Origin: UBA7455 sp026713185
GTDB lineage: Bacteria; Pseudomonadota; Gammaproteobacteria; Pseudomonadales; Azotimanducaceae
Assembly: GCA_963665785.1 (NCBI GenBank)
Contig: OY762456.1
Coordinates: 3,906,001 to 3,970,000, forward strand
Direction of reading: 5' to 3'
DNA: 64,000 nucleotides
The notes under the pieces: model-generated
Databases searched by the model: none
What the model was told of the DNA's origin: nothing
The model's input: only the letters and a program-made list of their open reading frames with translations
Made by a program: the position numbers and the translations under genes
Part shown: one piece after another, positions 44,610 through 53,909 of the stretch
How the letters are laid out: each line of letters starts with the position of its first letter
How positions within the stretch are numbered: position 1 is the first letter of the stretch

Positions 44610-45848
44610 TTAATCAGCTATTGCTCCATACACCGTAGCCCGCAACTGGCGACGAAACGGGTGACTGCCTGATGGCATCAACTGGGTAAGGAATACTACC
44701 GCCATTTCTTCTTCCGGAGAGACATAGAATGCCGTTGACGCGGCTCCACCCCAGTAGTATTCACCAGGAGTACCTATTACCTGTGCCACTACAGGGTCCA
44801 GCAATACAGCAAAGCCCAGCCCAAACCCAATGCCCTCCATGGTGGTCTCATTGAACTGAGGCTGTCCCATGGCTGCAAGGTCACAGTTATCCGGCAGATG
44901 GTTTGATGCCATATACATCAGCGTACGGCTGCCAATGATCCGTTCACCATCAAGTTCTCCACCACCCATCAGCATCTTGCAGAACTGCATGTAATCATGC
45001 GCCGTCGAAACCATTCCTCCAGCACCGGAAAAATAGGTTTTTGGCTTAAGAAAACGACTTTTCGCGGGTGCATCCTGAAGTGCATACTGCTTATTGCCTT
45101 CCCCGGTAAATTGATAACATGCGGTAAACCGGTCTGCTTTCTGCGGGTCCACATGAAAACCGGAATCCGTCATGTGCAGTGGTTCAAGAATATTCTGTTC
45201 GAGATAACGGTCCAGAGGTTGACCGGAAAATACTTCACACAGATAGCCCACAATGTCCGTGGATATGCTGTAATTCCATTCCGCGCCAGGATGACAGTGC
45301 AGCGGCAATGTCCCTAAAACTTCCACCATTGATGCCAGCGTATCGCTTTTGTACAGGTCAGCACGTTGATACAACCTGCCCACCGGAAGTTCCGGTGAAG
45401 GGCTGACAATACCCGAGGTATGCATGAGCAGGTCCCGCACCGTCATCGCACGTTCAGGAACACTGACGGTGTAATTGTCGGCAACACCACCCTTGTCCAA
45501 TACCCGCAGACCCTTGAACTCGGGAATATACATCGAAACCGGATCATCCAACTGGAACCTGCCCTGCTCATAGAGTTGCATCAGCGCCACACTGACAATG
45601 GGCTTGGTCATGGAGTAAATACGGAAAATAGCATCCATTTGCATCGGCTTCGCAGCCTCATCATCCATGTTACCGTGCCTGGACTGATAAACCACTTTGT
45701 TGTCCCTGGCCACCATGCAGATGGCGCCCGGTATTTTGCCATCGGTAATGTAGCCATCAACCAGATTATAGAGATTTTCGAGTTTACGGCTCGACATGCC
45801 GACTGATTCGGGTGTGGCCTCACAACCCTCCCTGAATTGCTGTTCCAT
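44610..45848 (-). CDS. Serine hydrolase, class C beta-lactamase-related family
   Basis: 412 residues from ATG 45848 (AAAGGCAGCAAT upstream); the frame extends further without homology. SMTK (Ser79 to Lys82 in FRIYSMTKPIVSVAL) is the nucleophile motif, and WNYSISTDIVGYL carries the tyrosine motif. No signal peptide is seen with this start, so it is probably cytoplasmic. Relatives include esterases and D-amino-acid peptidases; antibiotic hydrolysis is not implied. It converges on pabB, and its stop abuts element copy D. Confidence 0.9.
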   Translation of the reverse strand: MEQQFREGCEATPESVGMSSRKLENLYNLVDGYITDGKIPGAICMVARDNKVVYQSRHGNMDDEAAKPMQMDAIFRIYSMTKPIVSVALMQLYEQGRFQLDDPVSMYIPEFKGLRVLDKGGVADNYTVSVPERAMTVRDLLMHTSGIVSPSPELPVGRLYQRADLYKSDTLASMVEVLGTLPLHCHPGAEWNYSISTDIVGYLCEVFSGQPLDRYLEQNILEPLHMTDSGFHVDPQKADRFTACYQFTGEGNKQYALQDAPAKSRFLKPKTYFSGAGGMVSTAHDYMQFCKMLMGGGELDGERIIGSRTLMYMASNHLPDNCDLAAMGQPQFNETTMEGIGFGLGFAVLLDPVVAQVIGTPGEYYWGGAASTAFYVSPEEEMAVVFLTQLMPSGSHPFRRQLRATVYGAIAD

Positions 45849-46056
45849 ATTGCTGCCTTTGTTCGGATCACCAGAGTTGAAGAATACCGCAAATGAGAGT
45901 GTATTGTTTACTTTGGCTGGTGAATTATTTCCGCTGCCGCAAGGGATGTATTTCCATTCTGTAACAATGGTGGAGATGTCACTATGCATGGACAATTTTT
46001 AGTTTTTTAGTTGCAATTCCCACCCTGAAACACGTATTTTAAAGCGGTTTTATTGT

Positions 46057-47778
46057 ATGCAGGACATTATGGAAGAGAACAAAAAAACAATCACCAGGCA
46101 AGAGGCAGTCGCTGTATTGACAGCACCCGGGCAACCTTACGAGCTCGTGGAAAAGGATGTGCATGGCTACCCATGCCGGGTATTCAGGAATGCGCCGGAG
46201 ACCCTGAAGGATTTGTTTGATTCAACCCGTTCTGATGTCGAGTTTTTTGTCTATGATGATGAACGCTACACTTTTGAAGACATGTACCGGCGAGCCTGTC
46301 AGGTCGCAAACATGCTGGATCTGGACTATGGCATCACTCGCGGTGACCGCGTTGCGATCTCCATGCGAAACTATCCTGAATGGGTCATCGCCTTCCATGC
46401 GATCACCTCCATTGGAGCCATAGCGGTTTGTATGAATGCACTGTGGCAATCTGAGGAAATGGAATACGGCCTTGCCCATGCAGGAATCAGGGTGCTGTTT
46501 GCCGACCAGGAGAGAGTAGACCGGGTCAGGCAGGTTTACCACAAACTTGGGCTGAAAGTCCTTGCAATAAGACCGAACAAACCGCTGCCTGCTGACATCC
46601 CCTTACTGCAGGATGCCATGTCTGTTCACGACGACTCGTCAATGCCAGAGGTGGAAATTAACGCAGATGACGATGCTACCATTTTGTATACTTCCGGTTC
46701 CACCGGTCATCCAAAAGGCGCCGTTTCCAGTCACCGGAATATCATCAGTGCGCTTTATTCCTGGGAACTGGACCTACTGGTTGGTGGCTACATCATGCGC
46801 GGTGGAGAGCCTGCTCCGGCCAATCCACCCGATCAGACCCACGGTTCGGTATCATTACTCGGAGTTCCATTGTTTCACGTAGCAGGATCTCACGCCGTAT
46901 TACTGTCTTCTTACCGGTTACAGCGACGGGTTGTCTCCATGTATAAATGGGATGTGGATATAGCCGCGGAATTGATTGAAAAGGAAAAAATCAGTCACTT
47001 CACGGCTCCTGCCGCGATGACTGGGGACCTGGTTGAAACAGCTATAAAGACAAACCGTGACCTCAGTTCCCTGCAGGCAGTTGGCGGCGGCGGCGCCCCG
47101 CGTGCACCGGAACAGGTACAGCGTATTGCCACATCATTTGAAAACGCAAACCCCGGTACCGGCTGGGGTATGACCGAGACCAATGCCATTGGTACCGGTA
47201 TTGGTGGTCCTGATTACCTGTTACATCCCTCAAGCTCCGGACGACCTTCCGTTGTGCTGGATTTTGCGATAGCCGACAGCGATGGCAATCATCTTCCCGC
47301 CAATGAAAGGGGAGAATTGCTGGTCCGCGGTACCTCCATCGTTCGCGGATACTGGAATCGACCGGAAGCCAATGCCGAAACCTTCACGGACGGTTGGATG
47401 CACACGGGAGATGTGGCTTATCTGGATGAAGAGGGATATCTGTATATCGTTGACCGGATCAAGGACCTTGTCATCCGGGGTGGCGAGAACATAGGCTGTG
47501 GCGAAGTGGAAGCTGCCTTGCTGGCTCACGAGGACGTGCTGGAAGCCAGCGTCTATGGCATTCCGGACGAACGACTTGGGGAAGAAATAGGCACGACGAT
47601 CTATTGTCGGCAGGCAATTGATGGTGACGAATTACGAGGCTTTCTTCTGAATCACCTGGCACGATTCAAGATCCCTCGTTACATCAATACCACACCTTCT
47701 CCCTTACCCCGGATTGCCTCCGGCAAAATTGCCAAACGCAAACTACGTGATCAGGCACAGGCAAAACTCGGCTATTAG
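46057..47778 (+). CDS. AMP-dependent acyl-CoA synthetase/ligase
   Basis: 573 residues from ATG 46057; ATG 46069 is possible. The phosphate-binding loop ILYTSGSTGHPKGA, the GWGMTETNA motif, and GWMHTGDVAYLDEEGYLYIVDRIKDLVIRGGENI are all complete, and the C-terminal catalytic Lys is in LPRIASGKIAKRKLRD. It activates a carboxylic acid as acyl-AMP and then acyl-CoA. Fatty or aromatic acids are both possible. It is divergent from the serine hydrolase and precedes asnS by 50 bp. Confidence 0.92.
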   Translation: MQDIMEENKKTITRQEAVAVLTAPGQPYELVEKDVHGYPCRVFRNAPETLKDLFDSTRSDVEFFVYDDERYTFEDMYRRACQVANMLDLDYGITRGDRVAISMRNYPEWVIAFHAITSIGAIAVCMNALWQSEEMEYGLAHAGIRVLFADQERVDRVRQVYHKLGLKVLAIRPNKPLPADIPLLQDAMSVHDDSSMPEVEINADDDATILYTSGSTGHPKGAVSSHRNIISALYSWELDLLVGGYIMRGGEPAPANPPDQTHGSVSLLGVPLFHVAGSHAVLLSSYRLQRRVVSMYKWDVDIAAELIEKEKISHFTAPAAMTGDLVETAIKTNRDLSSLQAVGGGGAPRAPEQVQRIATSFENANPGTGWGMTETNAIGTGIGGPDYLLHPSSSGRPSVVLDFAIADSDGNHLPANERGELLVRGTSIVRGYWNRPEANAETFTDGWMHTGDVAYLDEEGYLYIVDRIKDLVIRGGENIGCGEVEAALLAHEDVLEASVYGIPDERLGEEIGTTIYCRQAIDGDELRGFLLNHLARFKIPRYINTTPSPLPRIASGKIAKRKLRDQAQAKLGY

Positions 47779-47828
47779 AGGGATGCCAAAAATCAGTAAA
47801 CTGTCCCTGTATTTCAGGAGTTCAAATA

Positions 47829-49241
47829 TTGAAGACTGATCCTTCCGGAAATGAAATCAGTTCAGTAGCCAGACTGCTGGCCAAAGCTGTTGCAATCGAT
47901 ACCGAGGTTACCATTCAGGGATGGGTGCGCAGTAAACGGGACTCCAGAGCAGGCGTCTCCTTTATCGCCGTACACGACGGGTCCTGTTTCGATGCGATGC
48001 AGGCAGTTGTACCCAAAGAGTTACCCAACTACGAAACGGAAGTGCTGACTATCACCACAGGTTGTTCCGTACGCATCAGAGGCATACTGGTTGTCTCAGA
48101 AGGCAGGGGACAGGATGTAGAGATCAAGGCAGACAGCGTGACCGTTACAGGCCGGATAGATGACCCCGAAAGTTATCCCATCGCCAAAAAACGACACACA
48201 TTTGAATATCTTCGTACTCAGGCACACCTGCGGCCCAGAACCAACACCTTTAGCGCCATTACACGAGTGCGCACCACATTGGCCAATGCGATTCATCACT
48301 ATTTTTACGCAAATGGTTTCCAGTGGATCAATACTCCCATCATTACCGCCAGCGATTGCGAAGGCGCAGGTGAACTGTTCCGGGTCAGTACCCTGGATTT
48401 GGCCAACCTGCCCGTCACTGACGGGCTTGTAGACTTCGACAGGGATTTTTTCGGCGAGGAGTCATTCCTCACCGTGTCCGGACAACTGGCTGTTGAATCC
48501 TATTGTCTCGCCATGACCAAAGTCTATACATTTGGTCCTACGTTCCGGGCAGAAAATTCCAATACCAGTCGTCATCTGGCCGAGTTCTGGATGATAGAAC
48601 CGGAAATTGCCTTTGCCGATCTTGATGACAACGCAGACCTCGCGGAAGATCTGCTGACACATGTTTTACAACGCGTTCTGGATGAACGGGAAGATGACAT
48701 CGCATTTTTCCAGCAACGTATCGACAAAACGATCATCGACAGGCTACACAGCGTTATTGATCATCGCTTTGAAAGAATGGAATACAGTGAGGCGATCCGC
48801 ATTCTCAAGTCCGCAAGAGAATCCTTTGAGTTCCCGGTCAGATGGGGAATCGACCTGCAGTCGGAACACGAAAAATACCTGACCGGGAAACATGTGGGCC
48901 GACCCGTGGTGATCATGAATTATCCCGCAGATATCAAAGCATTCTATATGCGACTGAATGATGATGGAAAAACCGTTGCCGCCATGGATGTACTGGCGCC
49001 GGGCATTGGTGAAATCATCGGTGGCAGTCAGCGGGAAGAACGGCTGGACATACTGGATAGTCGACTTGATGAAATGATGAAAGAGGAACTCTGGTGGTAT
49101 CGCGATTTACGACGTTACGGAACGGTGCCTCATGCCGGTTTCGGGCTGGGATTTGAGCGCCTGCTCAGCTATGTGACAGGCATGGAAAATGTGCGCGATG
49201 TCATACCATTCCCCAGAACCCCGGGGAATGCCCAATTTTGA
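47829..49241 (+). CDS. asnS: Asparaginyl-tRNA synthetase
   Basis: 470 residues from TTG 47829 with CAGGAG 9 bp upstream. An N-terminal OB-fold anticodon-binding domain (VTIQGWVRSKRDSRAGVSFI) precedes a class II catalytic core with motif 2 (FRAENSNTSRHLAEFWMIEPE, shortened here to the key FRAE and RHLAEF) and motif 3 (GFGLGFERLL). It charges tRNA-Asn directly. The length matches E. coli (466). Confidence 0.96.
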   Translation: MKTDPSGNEISSVARLLAKAVAIDTEVTIQGWVRSKRDSRAGVSFIAVHDGSCFDAMQAVVPKELPNYETEVLTITTGCSVRIRGILVVSEGRGQDVEIKADSVTVTGRIDDPESYPIAKKRHTFEYLRTQAHLRPRTNTFSAITRVRTTLANAIHHYFYANGFQWINTPIITASDCEGAGELFRVSTLDLANLPVTDGLVDFDRDFFGEESFLTVSGQLAVESYCLAMTKVYTFGPTFRAENSNTSRHLAEFWMIEPEIAFADLDDNADLAEDLLTHVLQRVLDEREDDIAFFQQRIDKTIIDRLHSVIDHRFERMEYSEAIRILKSARESFEFPVRWGIDLQSEHEKYLTGKHVGRPVVIMNYPADIKAFYMRLNDDGKTVAAMDVLAPGIGEIIGGSQREERLDILDSRLDEMMKEELWWYRDLRRYGTVPHAGFGLGFERLLSYVTGMENVRDVIPFPRTPGNAQF

Positions 49242-49307
49242 TTTCACCACCCCGGATTCTTCCATCTGTGATACATTGCCGGATCACGGTTCACACTGGG
49301 TCAAACC

Positions 49308-49991
49308 ATGTCGTTACAGGATGAGTTGATAATTGAACAGATACAGATCGGACCGATGGAGAATTTCGCCTATCTGGTTGGTTGCCGCCGTACCCGGGAG
49401 GTAGCCATCGTGGATCCTGCCTGGGATATCGACAGCCTGATGAATATCGTCCGGGAGAAGGATTACAAGGTCAACGCCGCGCTGGTAACACACTATCATC
49501 CAGATCATTGCGGTGGTTCTTTTGGCCAAAACACCGTGTCAGGTGTTGCCGAGTTGCAGGCGGTCAATCCGGTAAAGGTATACGCCAATAAACTCGAAGC
49601 CGAAGGACTGAAAAAGGTCACGGGTATTTCCGACAACGATATTGCCAAAGTTGAATCCGGCGATACATTGAAAATCGGTGACATTGAAATCGAGTTTCTG
49701 CATACACCGGGGCATACACCTGGTTCCCAGTGTTTCAGGGTGAAACACACCCTGGTTTCCGGTGACACTTTATTCATCAACGGCTGTGGCAGAGTTGATC
49801 TGCCCGGTTCGGATGTTGACGATATGTACCACAGCCTGCAGAAGCTCTCGGCTCTGCCCGATGACACCCTGCTTCTGCCTGGACACAATTATTCACATGT
49901 ACCCCATGCCACGATGGCCGAAACCAGGCAACAGAATGTCTATATGCGGATCAACAACCTGGAAAGCTGGCGGATGATGATGCAGGGATGA
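49308..49991 (+). CDS. Metallo-beta-lactamase fold hydrolase (glyoxalase II-like)
   Basis: 227 residues, cytoplasmic. The zinc ligands are visible in THYHPDHCGG, HTPGHTPGSQ, SGDTLFINGCGRVDLPG and LLPGHNYSH. The pattern is that of the hydroxyacylglutathione hydrolase/persulfide dioxygenase-like group without the long C-terminal domain. A thioester or persulfide substrate is likely, consistent with a glutathione-producing cell (gshB), but not provable here. It converges on rnhB with a 17-bp gap. Confidence 0.88.
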   Translation: MSLQDELIIEQIQIGPMENFAYLVGCRRTREVAIVDPAWDIDSLMNIVREKDYKVNAALVTHYHPDHCGGSFGQNTVSGVAELQAVNPVKVYANKLEAEGLKKVTGISDNDIAKVESGDTLKIGDIEIEFLHTPGHTPGSQCFRVKHTLVSGDTLFINGCGRVDLPGSDVDDMYHSLQKLSALPDDTLLLPGHNYSHVPHATMAETRQQNVYMRINNLESWRMMMQG

Positions 49992-50008
49992 TGCATCCCG
50001 GGATTGAC

Positions 50009-50584
50009 TCAGAATAATTCCCTTTGTCGGCAGGGTGCAAATGACATCCGGTGTACCGGAGATGGACCATATTGCCTTAATGCCTTGAGGTGAAACGGTG
50101 TCGGGTAACCTTTATGGCTTGCCAGGCCGTATTCAGGATAGCGTATATCCAGAGCAGTCATCTCGGCATCCCGAGCCACCTTGGCAATAATGGAAGCAGC
50201 CTTGATCTCATCAGACCTGCTATCCCCCCTGACCAGAAATTCTGCAGGGCAATCGAATGCCGGCGCCCTGTTGCCATCCACCAGGATAAAATCCAGGGGC
50301 ACTTTCAAACCTGCTACAGCCCGTTGCATCGCAAGGAGACTGGCTTCAAGTATGTTCAGGCGATCAATTTCCTCAACTTCAGAACGACCAATGGCATAGT
50401 CAATAGCCTGTTCACGGATAATAATATCCAGTTCCTCACGTCGAGATGAAGAAAGCACCTTGGAATCAGCCAGACCCTCAATCCTGTGAAACGGCTGAAG
50501 TACAACAGCGGCGGCGAGCACTGCCCCGGCCAATGGACCTCTGCCGACTTCATCAACGCCGGCGCAGTATTCACGGCGATACAT
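50009..50584 (-). CDS. rnhB: Ribonuclease HII
   Basis: 191 residues. CAGVDEVGRGPLAGAV has the first catalytic Asp and Glu, and LVDGNRAPAF and IIAKVARDAEM the remaining ones. It cuts RNA in RNA-DNA hybrids and single ribonucleotides in DNA. It shares the last base of lpxB (stop/start overlap), keeping the lpxB-rnhB order of enterobacteria; dnaE, usual next, is absent. Confidence 0.95.
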   Translation of the reverse strand: MYRREYCAGVDEVGRGPLAGAVLAAAVVLQPFHRIEGLADSKVLSSSRREELDIIIREQAIDYAIGRSEVEEIDRLNILEASLLAMQRAVAGLKVPLDFILVDGNRAPAFDCPAEFLVRGDSRSDEIKAASIIAKVARDAEMTALDIRYPEYGLASHKGYPTPFHLKALRQYGPSPVHRMSFAPCRQRELF

Positions 50585-51735
50585 CAGTTACTCTCGCAAA
50601 GCAGCAGGATCTCCTGTGCCGCAATGGCGCCGGAATCGCATCGCAGTTGTTGATGAATACCGCCAAATTGCGAAATTAACTCGTCCTGCGGCTGATTAAT
50701 GATCTGTTTCATGGCCTCGGCCAAAACCTCCGGGTTTGCAGCATCCTGAATAAACTCTGGCACCAGGTCTTTCCCAAGGAGAATATTGGGTAAAGCAAAG
50801 TATGGAGTATTCACCATTCTGGATACCAGGGCATAGGTCAGTTTACCCAGTCGATAGGACATCACCATGGGACGACGCAACAACATTGCTTCCAGGGTGG
50901 CGGTACCGGAATTAACCAGAACCGCATCCGCTGCCGTCATCGCTTCGATGGCGTTGCCCGGTGTTATCAACACCGGAATTTCAGGCGCCAGTGACTGCCA
51001 CAGCGTCCTGATCTGAAACATTCGTCTGTCATTTGCGGCAGGTACGACAAATTGACAATGCAAATCCTGATACAGCAGTGCAGCCGTCCTGAAAAAATCA
51101 GGTCCCGTGAGAGTTACCTCGCTACCACGACTGCCAGGCAATATCGCAATCACCAGAGCATCACCGGCAAGTCCAAGTGACTGTCGAGCGCTGCTTTTTC
51201 CGGTTTCTCCCTGATCCATGGCTATTTCCTGGGCTCGTGGGTGACCAACGAATTTGACCCGAACGCCATGGGCTTCATAAATAGTAGTTTCAAATGGATA
51301 CAGTGTCAGCATGAGATCCACATCTCTGACAATTTTCCGGATACGGGAAGATCGCCAGGCCCAGACTGATGGCGATACGTAATGTACCGTCTTCACCCCG
51401 GCTTTTTTCATCATGCCTTCGAGCAAGCCATTAAAAAAATTGTAATCCACGCCAATAAAACAATCCGGAGAGCGTCTGTACAATTCCCGTTTCGTCGCAA
51501 GGAGTATTTTGATCAGTTCCGGCAGGCGTTTCAGGGGATCAGCAATTCCGTTAACGGCAAGTCGATCCATATTGAAAAGGGATTCAAATCCTGCCGCGAT
51601 CATTGCGGGGCCACCTATCCCAATGAACTCTGAATCCGGGCGCCGTGCCTTGATTTCACGAATCAAAGGTGCTCCCAGATTATCACCGGATGTCTCACCG
51701 GCAACCATGCCAATCACGAGAGGTGCATGTGTCAC
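50584..51735 (-). CDS. lpxB: Lipid A disaccharide synthase
   Basis: 383 residues from GTG 51735. Typical segments are MVAGETSGDNLGAPLI, YVSPSVWAWRSSRIRKI, ILPGSRGSEV and VNSGTATLEAMLLRRPMVMSY. It joins UDP-diacylglucosamine and lipid X to form the disaccharide of lipid A at the inner membrane. It should stand after lpxA, but only 26 bp separate it from fabZ, so lpxA is missing here. Confidence 0.96.
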   Translation of the reverse strand: MTHAPLVIGMVAGETSGDNLGAPLIREIKARRPDSEFIGIGGPAMIAAGFESLFNMDRLAVNGIADPLKRLPELIKILLATKRELYRRSPDCFIGVDYNFFNGLLEGMMKKAGVKTVHYVSPSVWAWRSSRIRKIVRDVDLMLTLYPFETTIYEAHGVRVKFVGHPRAQEIAMDQGETGKSSARQSLGLAGDALVIAILPGSRGSEVTLTGPDFFRTAALLYQDLHCQFVVPAANDRRMFQIRTLWQSLAPEIPVLITPGNAIEAMTAADAVLVNSGTATLEAMLLRRPMVMSYRLGKLTYALVSRMVNTPYFALPNILLGKDLVPEFIQDAANPEVLAEAMKQIINQPQDELISQFGGIHQQLRCDSGAIAAQEILLLCESN

Positions 51736-51761
51736 GAAACCATGCCCCTGAAAGCCATCAA

Positions 51762-52199
51762 TCAGCTAACCTTCTGCTCCGCACAAGTGAGCATTGATGA
51801 ACAGACGAGGGCATCATCCACAAATGCCTTACCGGAAGCTTTCAGCCAATGAGCGCGAAGATTTACGACTTCTACCTCAAGCCGCAACTGATCTCCCGGA
51901 ACCACCTGACGTTTAAACCTGGTCTTGTCTGTGCCGGCAAGAAAGTAGATGTAGCCATCGTTCAGACTTCTGTCACGACTATTGAAGGCGAGAATACCGG
52001 AAGCCTGGGCGAGTGCTTCGACAATGAGAACACCGGGAAATATCGGCGTTACCGGAAAATGACCTGTGAATATCGGCTCGTTGATAGTGATATTCTTGAT
52101 TGCCACAATCCGCTCATTGGGTACCAGCTCCAGTACCCTGTCTACCATGAGAAAGGGATACCGGTGGGGCAGGTAATTCTGAATTTCCAAAATGTCCAT
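51762..52199 (-). CDS. fabZ: 3-hydroxyacyl-ACP dehydratase FabZ
   Basis: 145 residues. The hot-dog fold active site GHFPVTPIFPGVLIVEALAQ has His47 and Glu61. It dehydrates 3-hydroxyacyl-ACP in fatty acid synthesis and competes with the Lpx acyltransferases for substrate. The ATG shares the last A of the lpxD TAA stop. The gene is normal in length and place. Confidence 0.96.
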   Translation of the reverse strand: MDILEIQNYLPHRYPFLMVDRVLELVPNERIVAIKNITINEPIFTGHFPVTPIFPGVLIVEALAQASGILAFNSRDRSLNDGYIYFLAGTDKTRFKRQVVPGDQLRLEVEVVNLRAHWLKASGKAFVDDALVCSSMLTCAEQKVS

Positions 52200-53224
52200 T
52201 AGCTGTTCCCGTTCCCGGATTCCAACCGTCGTACACGCCTTAACAGATTCGCCAGTTGTTTGAAACCTACAATATTACGCTTCCATTCCTTACCCGGCAT
52301 CAATCCGGTTCCTGATGAATAACGACCCTTTGCTTTTATGGACTTGCTGACCAGACTCATCGCGGTGATTTCTACATTGTCTGTAATCGTTATATTATCG
52401 ATGATTCCCACTGCCCCACCTATCAGACAATAACGCCCTATGGTCATGCTCCCGGCAATCGCGGTACATCCGGAAATGACAGTGTGTGCACCGATTCGGG
52501 TTCCGTGTCCAATCTGAACCTGATTATCGAGTTTAACACCAATACCGATTTCTGTATGGTTTAATGCACCGCGGTCAATGGTTGTTCCGGCGCCTATCTC
52601 CACATCGTCAGCAATGACGACACCGTAAACCTGTGGGATTTTGATATGTTGACCCCTCACATCATCAAATTCGAAACCAAATCCGTCGGCGCCGATAATG
52701 GCGCCACTATGGATTATGACGTTATTGCCAATCATCACGTCATGGTACAGTGTGACATTGGCAAATAATCGTGTGTTTAGACCGATCCTGACGTTCGCCC
52801 CCACCACGGACCCCGGACCGATAGTACTGTGATCTCCGATAACAGCGTTGGATTCGATAACGGCATGTGCGCCAATACTGACATCGTCACCCAGTACTAC
52901 GTTATTGCCAATGATTGCACTGGGGTGTTGCCGACCATCCGGTTTGGGAGTCGCATCAAACAACTCGGCTATACACGCCCAGATCAAGCGTGGTCGTTCT
53001 GATATCAAACAGGGTTTATCACATTGACTGCTTGCATCCCTGCACAATACAACTGCTGCCGCTTTTGTGGTAGCGAGGTGCTTTTTGTAGGCAGAATTAA
53101 ACAGAAAGGTAAGTTCATCCTGCTGAGCCTCCAGTATATTGGCTATACCACAGATTTCTATCGAGGGATCTCCATGTAGAGGGAGATCGAAACGGTCTGC
53201 AACAGATCCAAGCGTCAGCTTCAA
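52199..53224 (-). CDS. lpxD: UDP-3-O-(3-hydroxyacyl)glucosamine N-acyltransferase
   Basis: 341 residues, a homotrimer of left-handed beta-helices. The N-terminal uridine-binding domain (1-100) is followed by many hexapeptide repeats (IGNNVVLGDDVSIGAHAVIE and on). The catalytic His is in the GQHIKIPQVYG segment near residue 195. It adds the second acyl chain in lipid A synthesis. It follows skp after 12 bp. Confidence 0.96.
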   Translation of the reverse strand: MKLTLGSVADRFDLPLHGDPSIEICGIANILEAQQDELTFLFNSAYKKHLATTKAAAVVLCRDASSQCDKPCLISERPRLIWACIAELFDATPKPDGRQHPSAIIGNNVVLGDDVSIGAHAVIESNAVIGDHSTIGPGSVVGANVRIGLNTRLFANVTLYHDVMIGNNVIIHSGAIIGADGFGFEFDDVRGQHIKIPQVYGVVIADDVEIGAGTTIDRGALNHTEIGIGVKLDNQVQIGHGTRIGAHTVISGCTAIAGSMTIGRYCLIGGAVGIIDNITITDNVEITAMSLVSKSIKAKGRYSSGTGLMPGKEWKRNIVGFKQLANLLRRVRRLESGNGNS

Positions 53225-53236
53225 GAGACTAATGGA

Positions 53237-53767
53237 CTATTCAGTTGTTTGTCCCGGTTTATCTAATTCGTTGAGTTTCTCGGTCACTTTCCGGGTGATA
53301 TCCAAAATATCGCTTGTGTAAAGTGCAGTCTGGCGAGGTAATATGACATCGTAATCATCACTGATTACCAGATCTTCGATCACTTTCTGCAATTTCCCCT
53401 GGACTCCGGCAAATAGTTCCTGCTGTCGCTCCGTTACCTGCCGCTCCAATCTTTGACCCTCATATGTCAGAGCGTTGTCCTTATCTTCTATCTGCAGTGA
53501 CAATTTGCGCTTCTCTGCATCACTCATTACTTCTGCATTTTTCTGCAAATTCTCAATCAGCGCCGCGGCTTCGGACTGTATCTGTCTGATTTTGTCCTGT
53601 TCGGGCTTGAATTCCTCGTTGATCTGGGCCTGGATCACTTTGGCCTGTTCAGTGCTCAGAATAGCCAGCTGCACATCCACAAAGCCAATCTTGATCTCAG
53701 CAAAAGCTACCGGTGATACAAGAAACATCAACAGGCATGCCACGATAGCCATCAAGTGTTGTTTCAT
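53237..53767 (-). CDS. skp: Periplasmic chaperone Skp (OmpH family)
   Basis: 176 residues. A signal peptide (about 1-23, ending PVAFA) is followed by IKIGFVDVQLAIL and two long charged helices (about 45-115) that form the tentacles of the jellyfish-like trimer, then the closing strand DYDVILPRQTALY. It holds unfolded outer-membrane proteins in the periplasm on the way to BAM. It follows bamA after a 142-bp gap that may contain a promoter. Confidence 0.94.
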   Translation of the reverse strand: MKQHLMAIVACLLMFLVSPVAFAEIKIGFVDVQLAILSTEQAKVIQAQINEEFKPEQDKIRQIQSEAAALIENLQKNAEVMSDAEKRKLSLQIEDKDNALTYEGQRLERQVTERQQELFAGVQGKLQKVIEDLVISDDYDVILPRQTALYTSDILDITRKVTEKLNELDKPGQTTE

Positions 53768-53909
53768 TTGGATTCTCCAAGTCTTGGGATGTAAGTGATA
53801 GTGGGCGCAGATATTGTCATATCCATCGATTTAATGCAAAACAAACCATATGCAAGATCATCCTGTCTCCGGCAAAGTTGTAGTGACAATGTCATTCAAA
53901 AACGGAATT

